Positions 1 to 10,982 of a DNA stretch of 64,000 nucleotides are shown in pieces. A program made the position numbers and the translations under genes. The notes under the pieces were generated by a model, which ran no database searches, was not told the DNA's origin, and was given only the letters and a program-made list of their open reading frames with translations. Origin of the DNA: Adiantum capillus-veneris (taxonomy: Eukaryota > Streptophyta > Polypodiopsida > Polypodiales > Pteridaceae); NCBI GenBank assembly GCA_014529385.2, contig CM043957.1, positions 87,580,381 to 87,644,380 of the forward strand, read 5' to 3'. The number at the start of each line of letters is the position of its first letter. Position 1 is the stretch's first letter.

Positions 1-313
1 TGTGGAAATTATTGTGAGAGTTTGTCCAAAACTTCTTGTGAAATCTCTGGCTCAATCCTTCTTATGGGGAGGTGACCCTGATCACTCCAAGCTTTCCAAA
101 GTAACTTGGGACATTTGTGAGGACTTGGCATTCTCGACCTAGAAAGAACAACTACCAAAATGGCTGTTAATTGGGTGTTGAGATCCATAGACTCTGAAGA
201 TTATCGGGCTTTACTGCTGAAAAGAAGTCTCAGCAAGTTCAAGTTATCTAATTACAAGGCTTGGACTAACCTCTCCTTAAGGGAAGTCCTCTTCTCTAAG
301 ATTTATATACAAC
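1..313 (+). pseudogene. Old L1 LINE ORF2 fragment (left piece)
   Basis: Translated pieces match the region after the RT active domain of plant L1 ORF2. Around 68-115 there is FLWGG followed by SKLSKVTWD, and after a 1-base frame change near 120 there is LGILDLERT and then NWVLRSIDSED to about 300. The element enters from outside the window. It is cut at 313 by a younger L1 and resumes in frame at 12,545. There is a frameshift near 120 and no start codon, so it is a decayed fragment. Confidence 0.75.
300..313. repeat. Target site duplication of the nested L1 (left copy)
   Basis: GATTTATATACAAC occurs here and again at 12,531-12,544, directly after a poly(A) run. The match may extend to 16 bp because the bases before it are A-rich. 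This length is typical of L1 target-primed insertion. Confidence 0.88.
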
Positions 314-376
314 ATCATCTTCTTTCATCTCATGTAGAAAGAGTATCTCTTCTTTAACGCTCGCTACTGCTGAACC

Positions 377-410
<34 letters not shown>

Positions 411-696
411 CCTTCCCTTGCGCGCGGCAGCCCAGCCCGCCATCCCCCTCTCGTGCCTCCTTTCAAACCCCCCCCCCCCCCCCCCCCCCCCCCCCACCCC
501 CACCCCCCCCGCCCGTTGGCTGCCTCTTGAGGCCCCGCACTCCTCCCGCCTTATCCATTCTTCCCCCCCCCCGCCTTCTTCTTACTGAAGCATCCTGCAC
601 TTGGCTCTGGTAGCACTGTGTCCTTGGACAGTGCTCGGCGCGCTCGGCTGCAGAGTCGCTTCACCGCCCGCTTCTTCGACAAAGCAGTAGACACAC
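314..696 (+). other. L1 5' leader with poly-C tracts
   Basis: This stretch precedes ORF1 of the nested L1. It holds two long homopolymeric C tracts, near 370-409 and 469-508, plus shorter ones near 568. I see no coding potential. C tracts of this length are also prone to sequencing error, so their exact lengths are uncertain. Confidence 0.6.
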
Positions 697-2526
697 ATGG
701 AGGCTCCAACTCCGCCACAGAGGGACTCGTCTGAAGCCCCCTCGCCCGACCCCGCTGAGCCCACCATTCGACTTGCTCTTTCGCCGACAGAGCAAGCAAG
801 CCTAGCCGCAGAGGTAGAGCGCTTGCAGGCGACTTCTGTCATCTACAAGATTCTCGGCACCCGACCTAGCAGAGGAGAGCTGCGTGACCTTCTCCAGGCC
901 TGCCTTCTCGCAGAGGTGGGCAAGATCTTGGACGTGCAAATACTCGGACGAGGTTATTATCAGGTCGAGTTTGAGACCTCCGAGATGGCGTCCAAGGTCA
1001 TCGCCATGAGTCCATTGACCATCCGAACAGCACGAGCCCACTTTCGATAGTGGAGACATGGTTTCGACCCTTGCTTCGGATGTTCTAGTAGAGGAGGCAA
1101 ACATCCCCATCTCCGTCTGCTTTTCGGGTTTGCGGAGGGAGTACTTACCACTTTTGTCCAGGATCGGCTCAGCCATTGGGACTGTCCTGGAGACACCTTG
1201 CACGGCAGCCTCAGTAGCTGCCAAGGCGGCTGGCATTCCCTCAATTCGCGTTTTGGTCAGACACTCACACGCTCCCAAAGGTTATTCTTCTGCCTCGGGT
1301 GAGTGGGGGTTGGTTTAGACAGAGTGTGGAGTATTCGGGCCTCCCGAACCAGTGCTTCATTTGTCGACAGATGGGCCATCTAGCGAAGGCCTGTCCACGG
1401 AGGAGGCCTCGACCTACACAACAACCTCAGCCCCAGCCTGCAAGGGCTAGCCAGCAGACATAGACAGAGACACAGCGCACACATGCAGAGCCACCCTCTC
1501 AGCCTGGGGCTCCAGCGGAGGAGGGATAGCAGCAGGTCCATGGTCGACGATGCCAGGGGCCACAGCGACAACCTGGCACTCAAAGTGGTCCTCAGGCGCC
1601 TACTCAGCAGCAGTGGGTTCCCACGGGGAACCAGTTTGGTCCTCTTGAGCAGGATGAGGTCCCTGCTCCAGCCCCCACCCCAGCTTCACCATCGACAACC
1701 CCTCCCCCTTCAGAGTTCCCTCCCTCTTCCTCATCCTCCCCCCCGCCTCCTACTCCCGCCACCTCCTCCTCCCGCCCCTCTACCTCTACCGCTCCCCCTC
1801 GCCCCTCTTCTCCACCGCTCCCCCCTGCTCCTTCTCCCCCCCCCTCCCGCTTCAATTCCACAGTCGTCCTAGGGGGCAGGGCCTTCTCCGGCTGCTAGGA
1901 GATCTCTTGGCAACGCCTTTGCCAAGAGTCGCTTGGCGAGAGAGGGACAGCCTTTCTTGCGGCCCCCTCTACAGGTGCAGACGTCCCCCCTTGCAGATAT
2001 CCCTCGAGGTCTGACGAGCATTGACATCCGGCGCTGACGAGATTTCTTCGACTACGACTTCACTCGTTTTCTCGGTGACCCCTCAGTAGACCATGAGGCA
2101 GCCTCCTTCAGGGTCCATGTTCTATTCCTTGCAGCTAGGGGAACAGAGGCCTTGGACCCAGCAGTTGGCTTCGCCTTTCCCCTCTGCGGCAGGGACCAGA
2201 TAGAGTGGACTCTGGACTCGGTGTTGGGATGGTTGCCGGCCAAGTTTGCAGTGACACCTCTAGATTCAGCAGGATGTAGACACATTGTGGTTTACTTCTT
2301 TGCCGATACATAGTGCTTGCCATGCTATGTATACATTCATGAGGACTCCTGGACAGAGGAGGTTGCTTTACGTACGGCTCGCTCTGCTTGGGCTTGGGCC
2401 AAGCACTCGTTGCAGTCACGCCTATCTAGAGGACGCTCGGATGTGGATTACTCCCCATCTAAGCAAGCCTCGAAGATAGCCCGTCTAGCTACTGCGGCAA
2501 CATCTGTTCTCTCTCGCTCCCCATGA
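697..2526 (+). pseudogene. L1 ORF1 protein (DUF4283-like, CCHC), broken
   Basis: ORF1 of plant L1 elements is a nucleic-acid-binding chaperone that coats the element RNA. The first open stretch (697-1,050) carries the start of a DUF4283-like domain. Its second half continues in another frame at 1,058-1,318 (SGLRREYLPLLSRIG region). A CCHC zinc knuckle (C-F-I-C, then H and C) lies near 1,350-1,400, followed by a proline/serine-rich linker around 1,670-1,870. A C-terminal segment runs from about 2,040 to 2,526. In-frame TAG codons at 1,048 and 2,311 and at least two frame changes break it. The final TGA (2,524-2,526) overlaps the ORF2 start ATG at 2,523. Confidence 0.75.
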
Positions 2527-5392
2527 GGATCGTCTCATGGAACGTGCAAGAACTAGGTGGGCCCCAGTTTCAGCGTCAGCGGGGCCGACTGCTTCAGGAG
2601 CTTCAGCGCTGCCTTGTGGGAGTAGAGATTGATCTCCTTATGCTTCAAGAGCACCATTTGTGTGGAGCCGCATTAGACGTTGTGGTCAGCTCTTGCATGG
2701 AGGATATCACACTTTTTGGTCAGTTGCTTTTGGACCTGGAGGCATCCAGGGTGGGGTATGTATGACTATTGCGGACTCTTTGCAACAGGCCATTGTGGGC
2801 AGAGGGATTATTGTGCCAGGCAGGGCTCAGTGGATTACTATGCAGGTTCAGGGTTGCCTTGTGGGCTTCATGAACATCTATGAGCCCAATGTGGCGAGTG
2901 CTCGAGCAGAAGTTTAGTCACAGATAGTTGAGTCTCTGCCGCAGGTAGAACACTGGTGCATAGGAGGGGACTTCAACATGTTGGAGGACTCTTCTGATAG
3001 GATTGGTGGTAGCCACGCTACTGCGCATGGAGTTGAGCTGGCAGCTTGGGAGAGGTTTTGTACGACTCTCAGGGTCTCGGATGTTTGGCAACATTCTGGT
3101 TTTGTGAGGCCCCCAGACAACCTTGCCTTCTCTCGTTCGGACCGCAAAGTAGGAGGAGTGAATCTATCGCGGATAGATCGCTTCTACACTAGTGACCACT
3201 TCAATGACTTGGGAGGGACAATGGACATTCTGGCAAGGACTTCCTTCTCAGACCGTGGACCAGCGATCCTCACAGTGGCAGACAGGCAGAGGAGTGGGAG
3301 CACGATGCTTCGCATCCCAGAGAGGGTCTTGTTGCACTCAGCACTCAGAGAGCGGGTAGAGACTCTCTCGACAGAGAGCTTGGACAGGCAGGATACTCCT
3401 GCTGACAGAGTGGCCTCAGGCCTAGCTCAGATTAGTCGTTTTTTTCTTGAGGAGTCTCTGGCTCGCCGGGCTGCAGCGAGAGAGGAGGAGCAGCGTCTCA
3501 GACGAGACATTGCTTCGCTTCAGAGGATGCAGGAGCAACATCCACACAGTCCTTAGTTGGAGGAGCAGCTACAACAGGCTCGTCAGGAGCTTGTTAGCAC
3601 AGAGGAGAGGCGACATGAGTTTGTTTTGCACCGACAGGCAGCTCAGTGGACCCAGGTGGGCAACAGAGTGACAAGTGTTTTCTTTGAGGCAGTGGGACCT
3701 CGGCATTCGCATGCCAAGGTCAGTCAGTTGAGGAGGCCCGATGGGTCAGTTGCTTCTAAGCCCGAGGATATGCGTGCAGTTGCTACAGACTTTTACTGTG
3801 AGCTACTATCTGCAGAGCCCCAGTCAGAGCATCAGGATGCATGCAGGGAGCAGGTTTGGGCACAAATGCCTTGTCTTGTGACTAAGGAGATGCGTCAGAG
3901 GCTTGAGCTACCACTTCAGCTTGAGGAGCTGCACACGGTTCTTAGGGCCCTCCCTCGTGGTAGTTGTCCAGGTGAGAATGGGCTGACTCCCAGTTTTTTC
4001 TTGGAGTACTAGGACCTGCTTGGCCCAGATCTCTGTAGTGCTTTTCAGTACATTTTGCACACAAGAGTGATGCCTGACAGCATGAGTGAGGGCCTGATCT
4101 ACCTCATTTCCAAGGAGGGTGGCTCCTTGGATGAGATTCGATAGTGGCACCCCATCACCATCCTCAACTCAGTCTACAAAATTCTTGCCAAGGCTCTGAG
4201 TTTGAGGATTCAATCACTTCTAGAGAGCCTTATACATGGCACGGCTTTACTTTTTGGGAGGCTTCTGCCCTGGCACGGCTCCATGGTGAGGACTTAGTGA
4301 TTCTTCTTCTCGATTTTGAGAAGGCATACGACAGAGTTGACTGGGACTTTCTAGAGGGCACTCTACGCAGGATGGGCTTCTCAGATGCTTAGATCAAAGG
4401 GGTGTCAGCTTTGTATAGACAGGCTCACAGTCAGGTACTTTTGGCAGGAGGTAGAGGTGATCGCTTCATGCTCACACGTTCGGTCAGACAGGGTTGTCCT
4501 CTTGCCCCCTTCCTCTTTCTATTCTATGCGGAGGCCATGAGCAGGTTTTTGGTGTCGCAGCAGGTAGGTCTATGGGACTTAGCACTCCCTATTCGGGGAG
4601 ATGAGCTTCTGGACGCTGAGTTTGCCGACGACTCAGCCTTGTACTAAGATGGCCAAGAGGCCAACCTTCACAGGTGTGAGCAGGCTCTGGAGACCTTCTA
4701 TTGTGCATCGGGCGCACTGATCAACTGGAGAAAGACTGGATTTCTCGGTTGGTAGTGCTCCTATACTCGATTGGATGCCAGGAGAGGGTTTTAGGTGGAT
4801 TTCCCCAGGGACTGCAGTTCGGTACTTGGGCTGTCAGGTTGGTTTGGACTTGTCTCCCGAGCATCAGATTGCTCCCCTTCTCCTGTCGATTAGGAGAAAG
4901 CTGTTACATTGGAGCTCAGCACGACTTTCTTTGGTTGGCAAAGTAGTAGTGGCCAACCAGGTGTTGTTGGCGACTATGTGGTACATCACTTCTTGCTGGA
5001 TCTTCTTGAGTTCTTGTATCAGCCAGGTAGAGAGGCTGATCAGGAACTTCCTTTGGTCAGGACGTGACACTCAGATAGCCCGAGACAAAGTGGCTTGGCA
5101 GGTCATCACTCTTCCTTGTTCACACGGAGGGATCATTGACCCAGCACAGCAGAGCAGAGCCCTTCTTGGAAAGTTCATCGTCAGAGGACTTCTTCCAGGT
5201 GAGGAGCCCTGGAAGGAGTTCCTGCTACAGCGGCTTCGTGCTAGGGTGCCTCAGGCAGGAGGCCCCTTCGACCAGATGGATCTTCACAGAGATGCGCAGA
5301 GTTGGTTTGAGCAGGAGACGGAGGACCGCTTCATTGTAAGTCTGCTTCGATCTTGGGAGCTCTTGCGGCGAGGCCTGGAGTAGAGAAAGCCT
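2523..5392 (+). pseudogene. L1 ORF2: endonuclease and reverse transcriptase (5' part)
   Basis: ORF2 nicks target DNA and reverse transcribes the element RNA. The APE-type endonuclease begins MRIVSWNVQ at 2,523 and includes LMLQEHH and, near 2,965, GGDFNMLED. RT motifs follow: LLLDFEKAYDRVDW near 4,310, SVRQGCPLAPFLF near 4,480, and the catalytic box FADD at 4,621-4,632. The region up to 5,383 reads into the thumb/connection (RYLGCQ, FLWSG). In-frame stops lie at 2,915, 3,554, 4,010, 4,142, 4,390, 4,645 and 5,381, with frame changes near 2,700, 4,230 and 4,750. All but the TAA at 4,645 are TAG. The LTR element is inserted just after 5,397. Confidence 0.82.
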
Positions 5393-5397
5393 ACTTG
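5393..5397. repeat. Target duplication ACTTG of the gag-pro LTR element (left)
   Basis: ACTTG directly precedes the TGTAG terminus at 5,398. It is repeated at 10,978-10,982 directly after the CTACA terminus at 10,977. Five bases is the usual length for Ty3/gypsy or Ty1/copia integrases. Confidence 0.85.
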
Positions 5398-5994
5398 TGT
5401 AGCGCGGATAATGTGTCGTGCTCTCTACAGTGTGGGTGCCCCTCAGTGCAATGTGCATGACAATCTCACTCAAACAAATGGAAACTCTCTCAAACAGAAT
5501 GAAACATAGAAACAATGGATAACAACAGAGACACAACAGTGGACCAGAAGTTAGAACATGTGGACTCGACTAACTCAAAGAACCATGTACAGACTCTGGC
5601 GTGGCAGCACACTCAGCTCCAGCCAAGGACTCAAAGGTACAAATGGGGTGTCGAGGCTCAGATGTGCAGGGATGGTGAAGCAGTGCTCTGTGTAAGACTC
5701 GCTGCTCTCCCCAACGATGCTGGACCAAAGGTGAAGAAGATGATAAGACAACCGACCGCTACTGCTCATATGTACAACCATAAGAGCCACCAACGGCCCA
5801 TAAATGTCCAGCCAGCTAAGTCTATCTCCAAACTGAGTGGTGGTGGTGACTTGGCCACGATGTCCACTAGACCACCGTAGGTACCCTGCCACGTGTCACT
5901 CCCAGCCCAAAGGGTCCGTCCAGTGTGAACCAGACCAACTCTAACTGCCTGTCCAACTGCCTGTCCTGTGAAGTGACACTGTAGCCCTCCTACA
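5398..5994 (-). repeat. 3' LTR of the gag-pro element
   Basis: It matches 10,388-10,977 along its length and carries TGTAG...CTACA ends. In element orientation (minus strand) this is the downstream LTR. No clear polypurine tract is visible next to its inner edge. Confidence 0.88.
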
Positions 5995-6498
5995 GGTTGC
6001 CCGCCACAAGACCGCTCTCCGTCTCGATGAGAGGAATACTGAAAAAAAACTGTGAAGGAAAACCACTAGGTACTGCATCCGTACATCTTTCTGAAGCAGG
6101 TGTTAGGCCCATGACCTTACATACCTCAAAAGTGGAGTTAAAATCACTGCAATGCTTGCAATCGCCTTAAGTCTCTAACTGGGCAGGACCCCCAGTATGT
6201 ATGATTGCATAGCCTGGGCCATGCTTGTAGTTGCAGATGACCCTTGCCACACTTTTTGCAACAACACTCTTCTCGAAAAGAGGGATGACCATAAACCCGA
6301 GTAACACCGCAAATAGGGTTAAGCTCCATCATGATGGCAGAATGAAAGGGCCTTCACAGCAAACCGGATGGCAACCAAGTCAATTGAGCCGATCATGCAG
6401 GGTGGGAGGGAAAACTTGCTGAACCTGGAAAACTTGCTTAACCTGAGAGGCAGGATGGCAACCAGTTGGAAGCCTTTAACTTGAATAAGATTGTGCCG
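5995..6498. other. Non-coding 3' region of the gag-pro element
   Basis: This lies between the 3' LTR and the end of the proline-rich frame. I see no protein, RNA gene or convincing polypurine tract. A short A-rich run lies near 6,040. Confidence 0.5.
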
Positions 6499-6649
6499 TC
6501 AATGGCCTCCCGGAGGAAAGGGCTGAGTGTCTACAATCCTTTGACAAAGTGAATGGAGCCGATCATGCGGGGTGGGGGGAAACTTGATGAGAGGGGTGGG
6601 GAGGGCTAGATAGGGGCGAGAGGGGGAGGGGGTGGGTAGGGGCGAGGGT

Positions 6650-6687
<38 letters not shown>

Positions 6688-7940
6688 AGGGGCGAGGGTG
6701 GGGAGGGCTAGATAGGGGCGAGAGGGAGTGAGGGGGTGGGTAGGGGCGCGTAGGGGGAGGATAGGGGCGAGGGGAAGGGAGAGGGTGGATAGGGGCGAGG
6801 GGGCAGAGGGAGGGTAGGGGCGAGAGGGAGTGAGGAGGTGGGTAGGGGCGAGAGGGAGTGAGGGGGTGGGTAGGGGCGAGGGCAAGAAAGGGTAGGGGCG
6901 TGTAGGGGGAGAGTAGGGGCGAGAGCAAGAAGGGGTGGGTAGGGGCGAGTGGGGGGTAGGGTAGGGGCGAGATTGTGTGAGGGGGAGGGTACGGGCGAGT
7001 AGTGTCAGATCACTATGAAAGTGCAGGTTGAGGACAGAGCCAACTATACTCAGCAAGACAACTATCAGGAGCATGGAATTCATCAAGCAGGACCTGTTCT
7101 GTGAAGGGATTTGGCTAGACACGGAGGTTAGCTTCGTTCTGGTTGGGGAAGCAGACCCCAATGGGGCTGATGTTCGATGGGGGCTGAACTCTTGATTAGG
7201 GGATTTCTTCCCGTTTCTATGATTCTGCATAGGCTCACCAAATTCAAAGGCTTCCACCAAGGGCACATCAGGAGTAGCTTCTGTGACCTTCGACCTTTGA
7301 GCTGGCTCAGGTGGCTCATTGGAAGAGGGTGTACCTTCTGGTAAAGAGTGAATCGAAACTCCAAAACAGGGCATAGATTTGGTAGCATCCAACCACTCCA
7401 ACAGATCCTCATCTGACCCGTCAGGTGGAGTAGGCTGTTCCAATTCGAGGCTGGTTGCTAAGGACAAAGAACTATGTTGCACGATGGGATCCATGCCTCC
7501 TTCTAGGTGAATTGGTTGCATCGGGGAGCCAGGAGTATGTATCCACATGGCATCGTTTCCCCAATCATGAAGTGCTTTAGTGTGTCGCAGCCATGGTCTT
7601 CCGATGAGCAAGGGAAATCCGCCCTCCACTTGTGGAAGACGAATCACTACAAAATCCAAACTAATAGTGAAATCTTGTACCTGTAGAGGCACTTTTTCCA
7701 CTATGCCCACAGGGTATATTGTCCTCTGTCGGCCAATGTTACTGTGAAGGGGGCAGGTTGAGTAGGTTGCAGGCCTAAAGCCACCATAGTGAACTCAGGC
7801 ATCATATTGATGCCAGATCCACCATCCACAATTACTCCTGAAAATTTTTGTCCCAAGACGGACACTGTCAGGCGAGGGCTTCTATAATCAGTGAGGAGAG
7901 CAACGGGATTGGATATCATATAGGACTCTGATGGTCGCAC
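6499..7940 (-). pseudogene. Retroelement aspartic protease with proline-rich tail, frameshifted
   Basis: The protease cleaves Gag during particle maturation. The active-site segment VDGGSGINMMPE lies near 7,800-7,830, in the frame ending at 7,701. The C-terminal flap and core, ending in LLIGRPWLR (near 7,585-7,610), is in the frame that opens at 7,710, so a frameshift separates the two halves. A second shift separates the protease from Gag near 7,930. After the protease comes an acidic/serine-rich stretch, one hydrophobic segment (near 7,025-7,080) and a long repeat of THPLTPSRPYP-type units encoded by the G-rich minisatellite. No RT follows. Confidence 0.72.
6590..6990. repeat. G-rich minisatellite (GGGTAGGGGCGAG type)
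   Basis: On the plus strand this region repeats GGGTAGGGGCGAG and GAGGGAGTGAGGGGGTGGG units and contains a G run of about 40 near 6,649-6,687. It is nearly pure G/A/T on this strand, with many G3-G5 runs. It lies inside the 3' part of the protease frame and accounts for its proline-rich tail. Confidence 0.8.
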
Positions 7941-9937
7941 TGGGAGGTGCCCGCCACTAGGATCTGCGCTCCAGGGTAAAGTGACTGAATAACTGCAAGG
8001 GTGTCACTTCTGAAACTCGCATCTAGCCGCAACATGTCATAGAGGGACACTTGTCTGAAGATGTTCTTCAAGACTGTCTCTGCTGTAAGCTTTTCTTGTT
8101 CTACCTGTTGTTCCTCTGGTACCTTGATCTTCTGTAGATCGGAAACTGCTTCCAAGAAAGCTTCATCAATATCTGAGAGCAAGGATTTGGATTCCTTCAT
8201 GGCACTGGGGGATGGCTTGTTTACAGCTGCAGGCAGGGTATCCACAGGTGTGACAATGTGTGGGGGAGTTGAACTTGATGGAATGCTAAGACCGAGAGCG
8301 GCTCTCTAGGCCCAGGTGAGGACGCCTGATGGCTCCTCTGCCAACTGCGGCGGCTTATTTTGAGGAATAACCACGTGGGTAGAAGGGGACGGCTGAGAAA
8401 CAGTGCTCACTGCTATCAAGTTGAGCTTGGGAAAGGCAAACTCATTCTGGCTTTGACTTGAGTTCGAAGCCGTGGATGCACGAAGTTTAGGGCAATCCTT
8501 ACTATAGTGATCCTTCGATTCAGGGCAAAGACGACAAGGAGGGGACCCTTCTGGCAGGGGGCATTTGCCTTGGTAATGCCCATATTCTCCGCATCTGTAG
8601 CACAAAATGGGCCGATTCAAAGGACGAGTTGACGGACGAGGTGGTCCTTGCTCCTGGTGCATGGAGTTGGAGGTGGAGGCATAGAAGTTTTGAGGGGATG
8701 AGGGAGCATGGGTATGATAAAGGCTCTGAGACGGAAAAATACTTTGCATACCTTGCATAGGAGGGGCTGTCAGCAAAGGTGGCATATGGTGTGGATGGCC
8801 ACATGTAGAAACCATGTTGGATGCAGGTGCTGGCCCTTGCTGAAGAGAAGGACAAAGACTTTGCTGTATTTGTCGCAATCCCTTGAGGTAGTAACAATCC
8901 TTATCCTCATGTCCAGATTTTTCAAAGAAGTGGCAGTAAACCCGAAGGGGGCATTCCTGTGGAGGGTGCCCTGGAGAGCGGCATGAGCTACACCAAACCG
9001 TAGCCTTAGTCTCTTGCTGACACTTGAGCTCTTCTAGCTCGCGCTTAATCTGTTCCAATGCCTCGTGATGTGGAGGCTTCTCTTGTTTAAGAGAGAAGGA
9101 CCTCTCCTCTTGAAGAGCTCGCTGTAACTCTAGGGCTTCCAGTTCCCTGCGTAAAGAAGTTAAAGGATTTGATGGGCTGTCCACGAGTACAGGAGCAGTA
9201 TATGACTGAGGAGAGTCAGTGAACTGCCTTCTTGCTCCCTCTATTCTAGTAGCAGTAGCAACAAAGTCCTCCAGACTGGCTTCAGGACGAAGACTTTCTC
9301 TGAGCTTTTGTTGAGAAGTTTTAGGCAGAGCCTTCTCTACCCACTTCTTCACCATGAATTCCCCTGGTTGCTGAGGGAGCTTGGCGACCAGGGACTTTGT
9401 TCTGGTCATGAGCTCTGCAAATGTCTCCTTGGGCTGGAGCAACACGTTGGCCAACTCATCTAGCACCTTCTCCTGGTAGTCACCCGGCCTGAAAGCTGCA
9501 CAGAACTGTTGTCTTAAGGCTGCCCAAGTTGCAAAATGGTTCTCTGCAAATTGGCTGTACCATTTATCTGCTAGGCCATCTAGGGTGGATGGAAATAGTA
9601 CCAAATAAGCATCTTCTCTGTTCAGACCACGACCCCTACAAAGAGATACAAACCTCCTTGCATAGTCGTCAGCATCTTCTGAAGAGAGACCTTTGAATGT
9701 AGGGAACTTGATGTTTACCTTAGCCAAAACGCTAGCCAATGGCTCCATCGCCCCTTGCTGAGCCTGTTGCTCAGTAGCCTGCTGTAGCAGAATAGGTGAG
9801 AGCTTCACTGGAGATGGTGATCTGGAAGATGTGGAACCGGAGGGAGGAATGGATGATGCCGTATGTGGAGGTATGGGTGATGAGGTTGATGGACTTCTAA
9901 CAGGTTCCAATGGTCGTCTTCTGTTGTAGTACTTCAA
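7916..9937 (-). pseudogene. Gag polyprotein of the gag-pro element
   Basis: Gag forms the virus-like particle and binds the element RNA. A retrotrans_gag core lies roughly at residues 75-250 of the frame from 9,937 (FPTFKGLSSEDADDYARRF, then WYSQF, then AALRQQFCAAF). Two cysteine-rich blocks follow: CSSCRSPGHPPQEC with a second half CHFFEKSGHEDKDC, and CYRCGEYGHYQGKC followed by CRLCPESKDHYSKDC. One in-frame TAG at 8,306-8,308 interrupts it. The same frame continues to 7,916 with an acidic helical stretch before the protease. The start at 9,937 is the first codon of the open frame and is not certain. Confidence 0.8.
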
Positions 9938-10019
9938 AGGACTCAGGAGGGCACTTTGACGCTCGACTGACCTCCTTGTATGGGTTATGCAGCGACCACC
10001 AAACCAACCAAGCTTTGGG

Positions 10020-10280
10020 CAAGAAAACCTTGAACTGACTGAAGATTGGTCTAGACTCTACTAGACCAGGGGAGTGACTAGACCAGCAGACCAGGGACGA
10101 GGAGGACTAGACCAAGGTCTAGACCAGGCAAGTGACTAGACCAGCTGGACCAGGGACGAGGAGGACTAGACCATGGTCGAGGGGGTCTAGACTAGAGACG
10201 GGGCAGGTTGGACCAGGGCGAGAGAGGACCAGACCAGCAAGGCGAGAGACTAGACCAGCTAGATTAAGCTATCAAGGGTG
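10020..10280. repeat. CTAGACCAG-type repeats in the gag-pro element leader
   Basis: Imperfect repeats built on ACTAGACCAG and GGACCAGGGACGAGGAGG recur about every 50-60 bp between the putative primer site and Gag. They lie in the untranslated leader of the element. Confidence 0.7.
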
Positions 10281-10355
10281 AAACTGGACCAGACCAACAG
10301 GCTGCACAGGCGAAGCGAAGAAACCAGCTACTCAATAGAGTGAGACTTCAGTTGA

Positions 10356-10374
10356 GGTCCCACCGTGATCGCCA
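10356..10374 (-). other. Putative primer binding site
   Basis: On the minus strand TGGCGATCACGGTGGGACC begins 13 bases inside the 5' LTR. It starts with the TGG needed to pair with a tRNA CCA end. I could not assign the tRNA. Confidence 0.4.
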
Positions 10375-10387
10375 AAATGAGAGCACC

Positions 10388-10977
10388 TGTAGCGTGGATA
10401 ATGTGTCGTGCTCTATACAATGTGGGTGCCCCTCAGTGCAATGTGCATGACAATCTCACTCAAACAAATGGAAACTCTCTCAAACAGAATGAAACACAGA
10501 AACAATGGATAACAACAGAGACACAACAGTGGACCAGAACATGTGGACTCGACTAGCTCAAAGAACCATGTACAGACTCTGGCGTGGCAGCACACTCAGC
10601 TCCAGCCCAAGACTCATAGGTACAAATGGGGTGTCGAGGCTCAGATGTGCAGGGATGGTGAAGCAGTGCTCTGTGTAAGACTCGCTGCTCTCCCCAACGA
10701 TGCTGGACCAAAGGTGAAGAAGATGATAAGATAACCAACCGCTACTGCTCATATGTACAACCATAAGAGCCACCAACGGCCCATAAATGTCTAGCCAGCT
10801 AAGTCTATCTCCAAACTGAGTGGTGGTGGTGACTTGGCCACGATGTCCACTAGACCACCGTAGGTACCCTGCCACGTGTCACTCCCAGCCCAAAGGGTCC
10901 GTCCAGTGTGAGCCAGACCAACTCTAGCTAACTGTCCAACTGCCTGTCCTGTGAAGTGACACTGTAGCCCTACTACA
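10388..10977 (-). repeat. 5' LTR of the gag-pro element
   Basis: This is the partner of 5,398-5,994. In element orientation it is upstream and carries the promoter. It differs from its partner by scattered substitutions and a short indel. Confidence 0.88.
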
Positions 10978-10982
10978 ACTTG
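10978..10982. repeat. Target duplication ACTTG (right)
   Basis: This is the right-hand copy of the 5-bp duplication. Removing the LTR element and one copy restores the L1 reading frame. Confidence 0.85.

Larger units (their letters stand above)
5398..10977 (-). mobile_element. Non-autonomous gag-protease LTR retrotransposon
   Basis: Two direct repeats of about 590-597 bp start TGTAG and end CTACA, are flanked by ACTTG, and enclose 4.4 kb. The only recognisable proteins, on the minus strand, are a Gag with two zinc-knuckle blocks and an aspartic protease. No reverse transcriptase, RNase H or integrase signature was found on either strand. Its movement would therefore need enzymes from another element. 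The LTRs differ at several positions and by a 7-base indel, so the insertion is not very recent. It interrupts ORF2 of the L1. Confidence 0.82.

Noticed and set aside
360-520. Poly-C tracts as a biological signal
   Set aside because: Possible, but homopolymers of this length are commonly misassembled, so I recorded them only as part of the L1 leader.
1483-1872. A long proline/leucine-rich plus-strand frame as a gene
   Set aside because: It is a low-complexity CT-rich linker inside L1 ORF1 and lies in a frame not continuous with the domains on either side.
6563-6928. A separate proline-rich protein gene on the minus strand
   Set aside because: It is a shadow of the G-rich minisatellite in the gag-pro element and has no other support.
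7000-7090. A retroviral envelope-like membrane protein in the gag-pro element
   Set aside because: There is only one hydrophobic stretch, with no signal peptide, cysteine pattern or separate frame.
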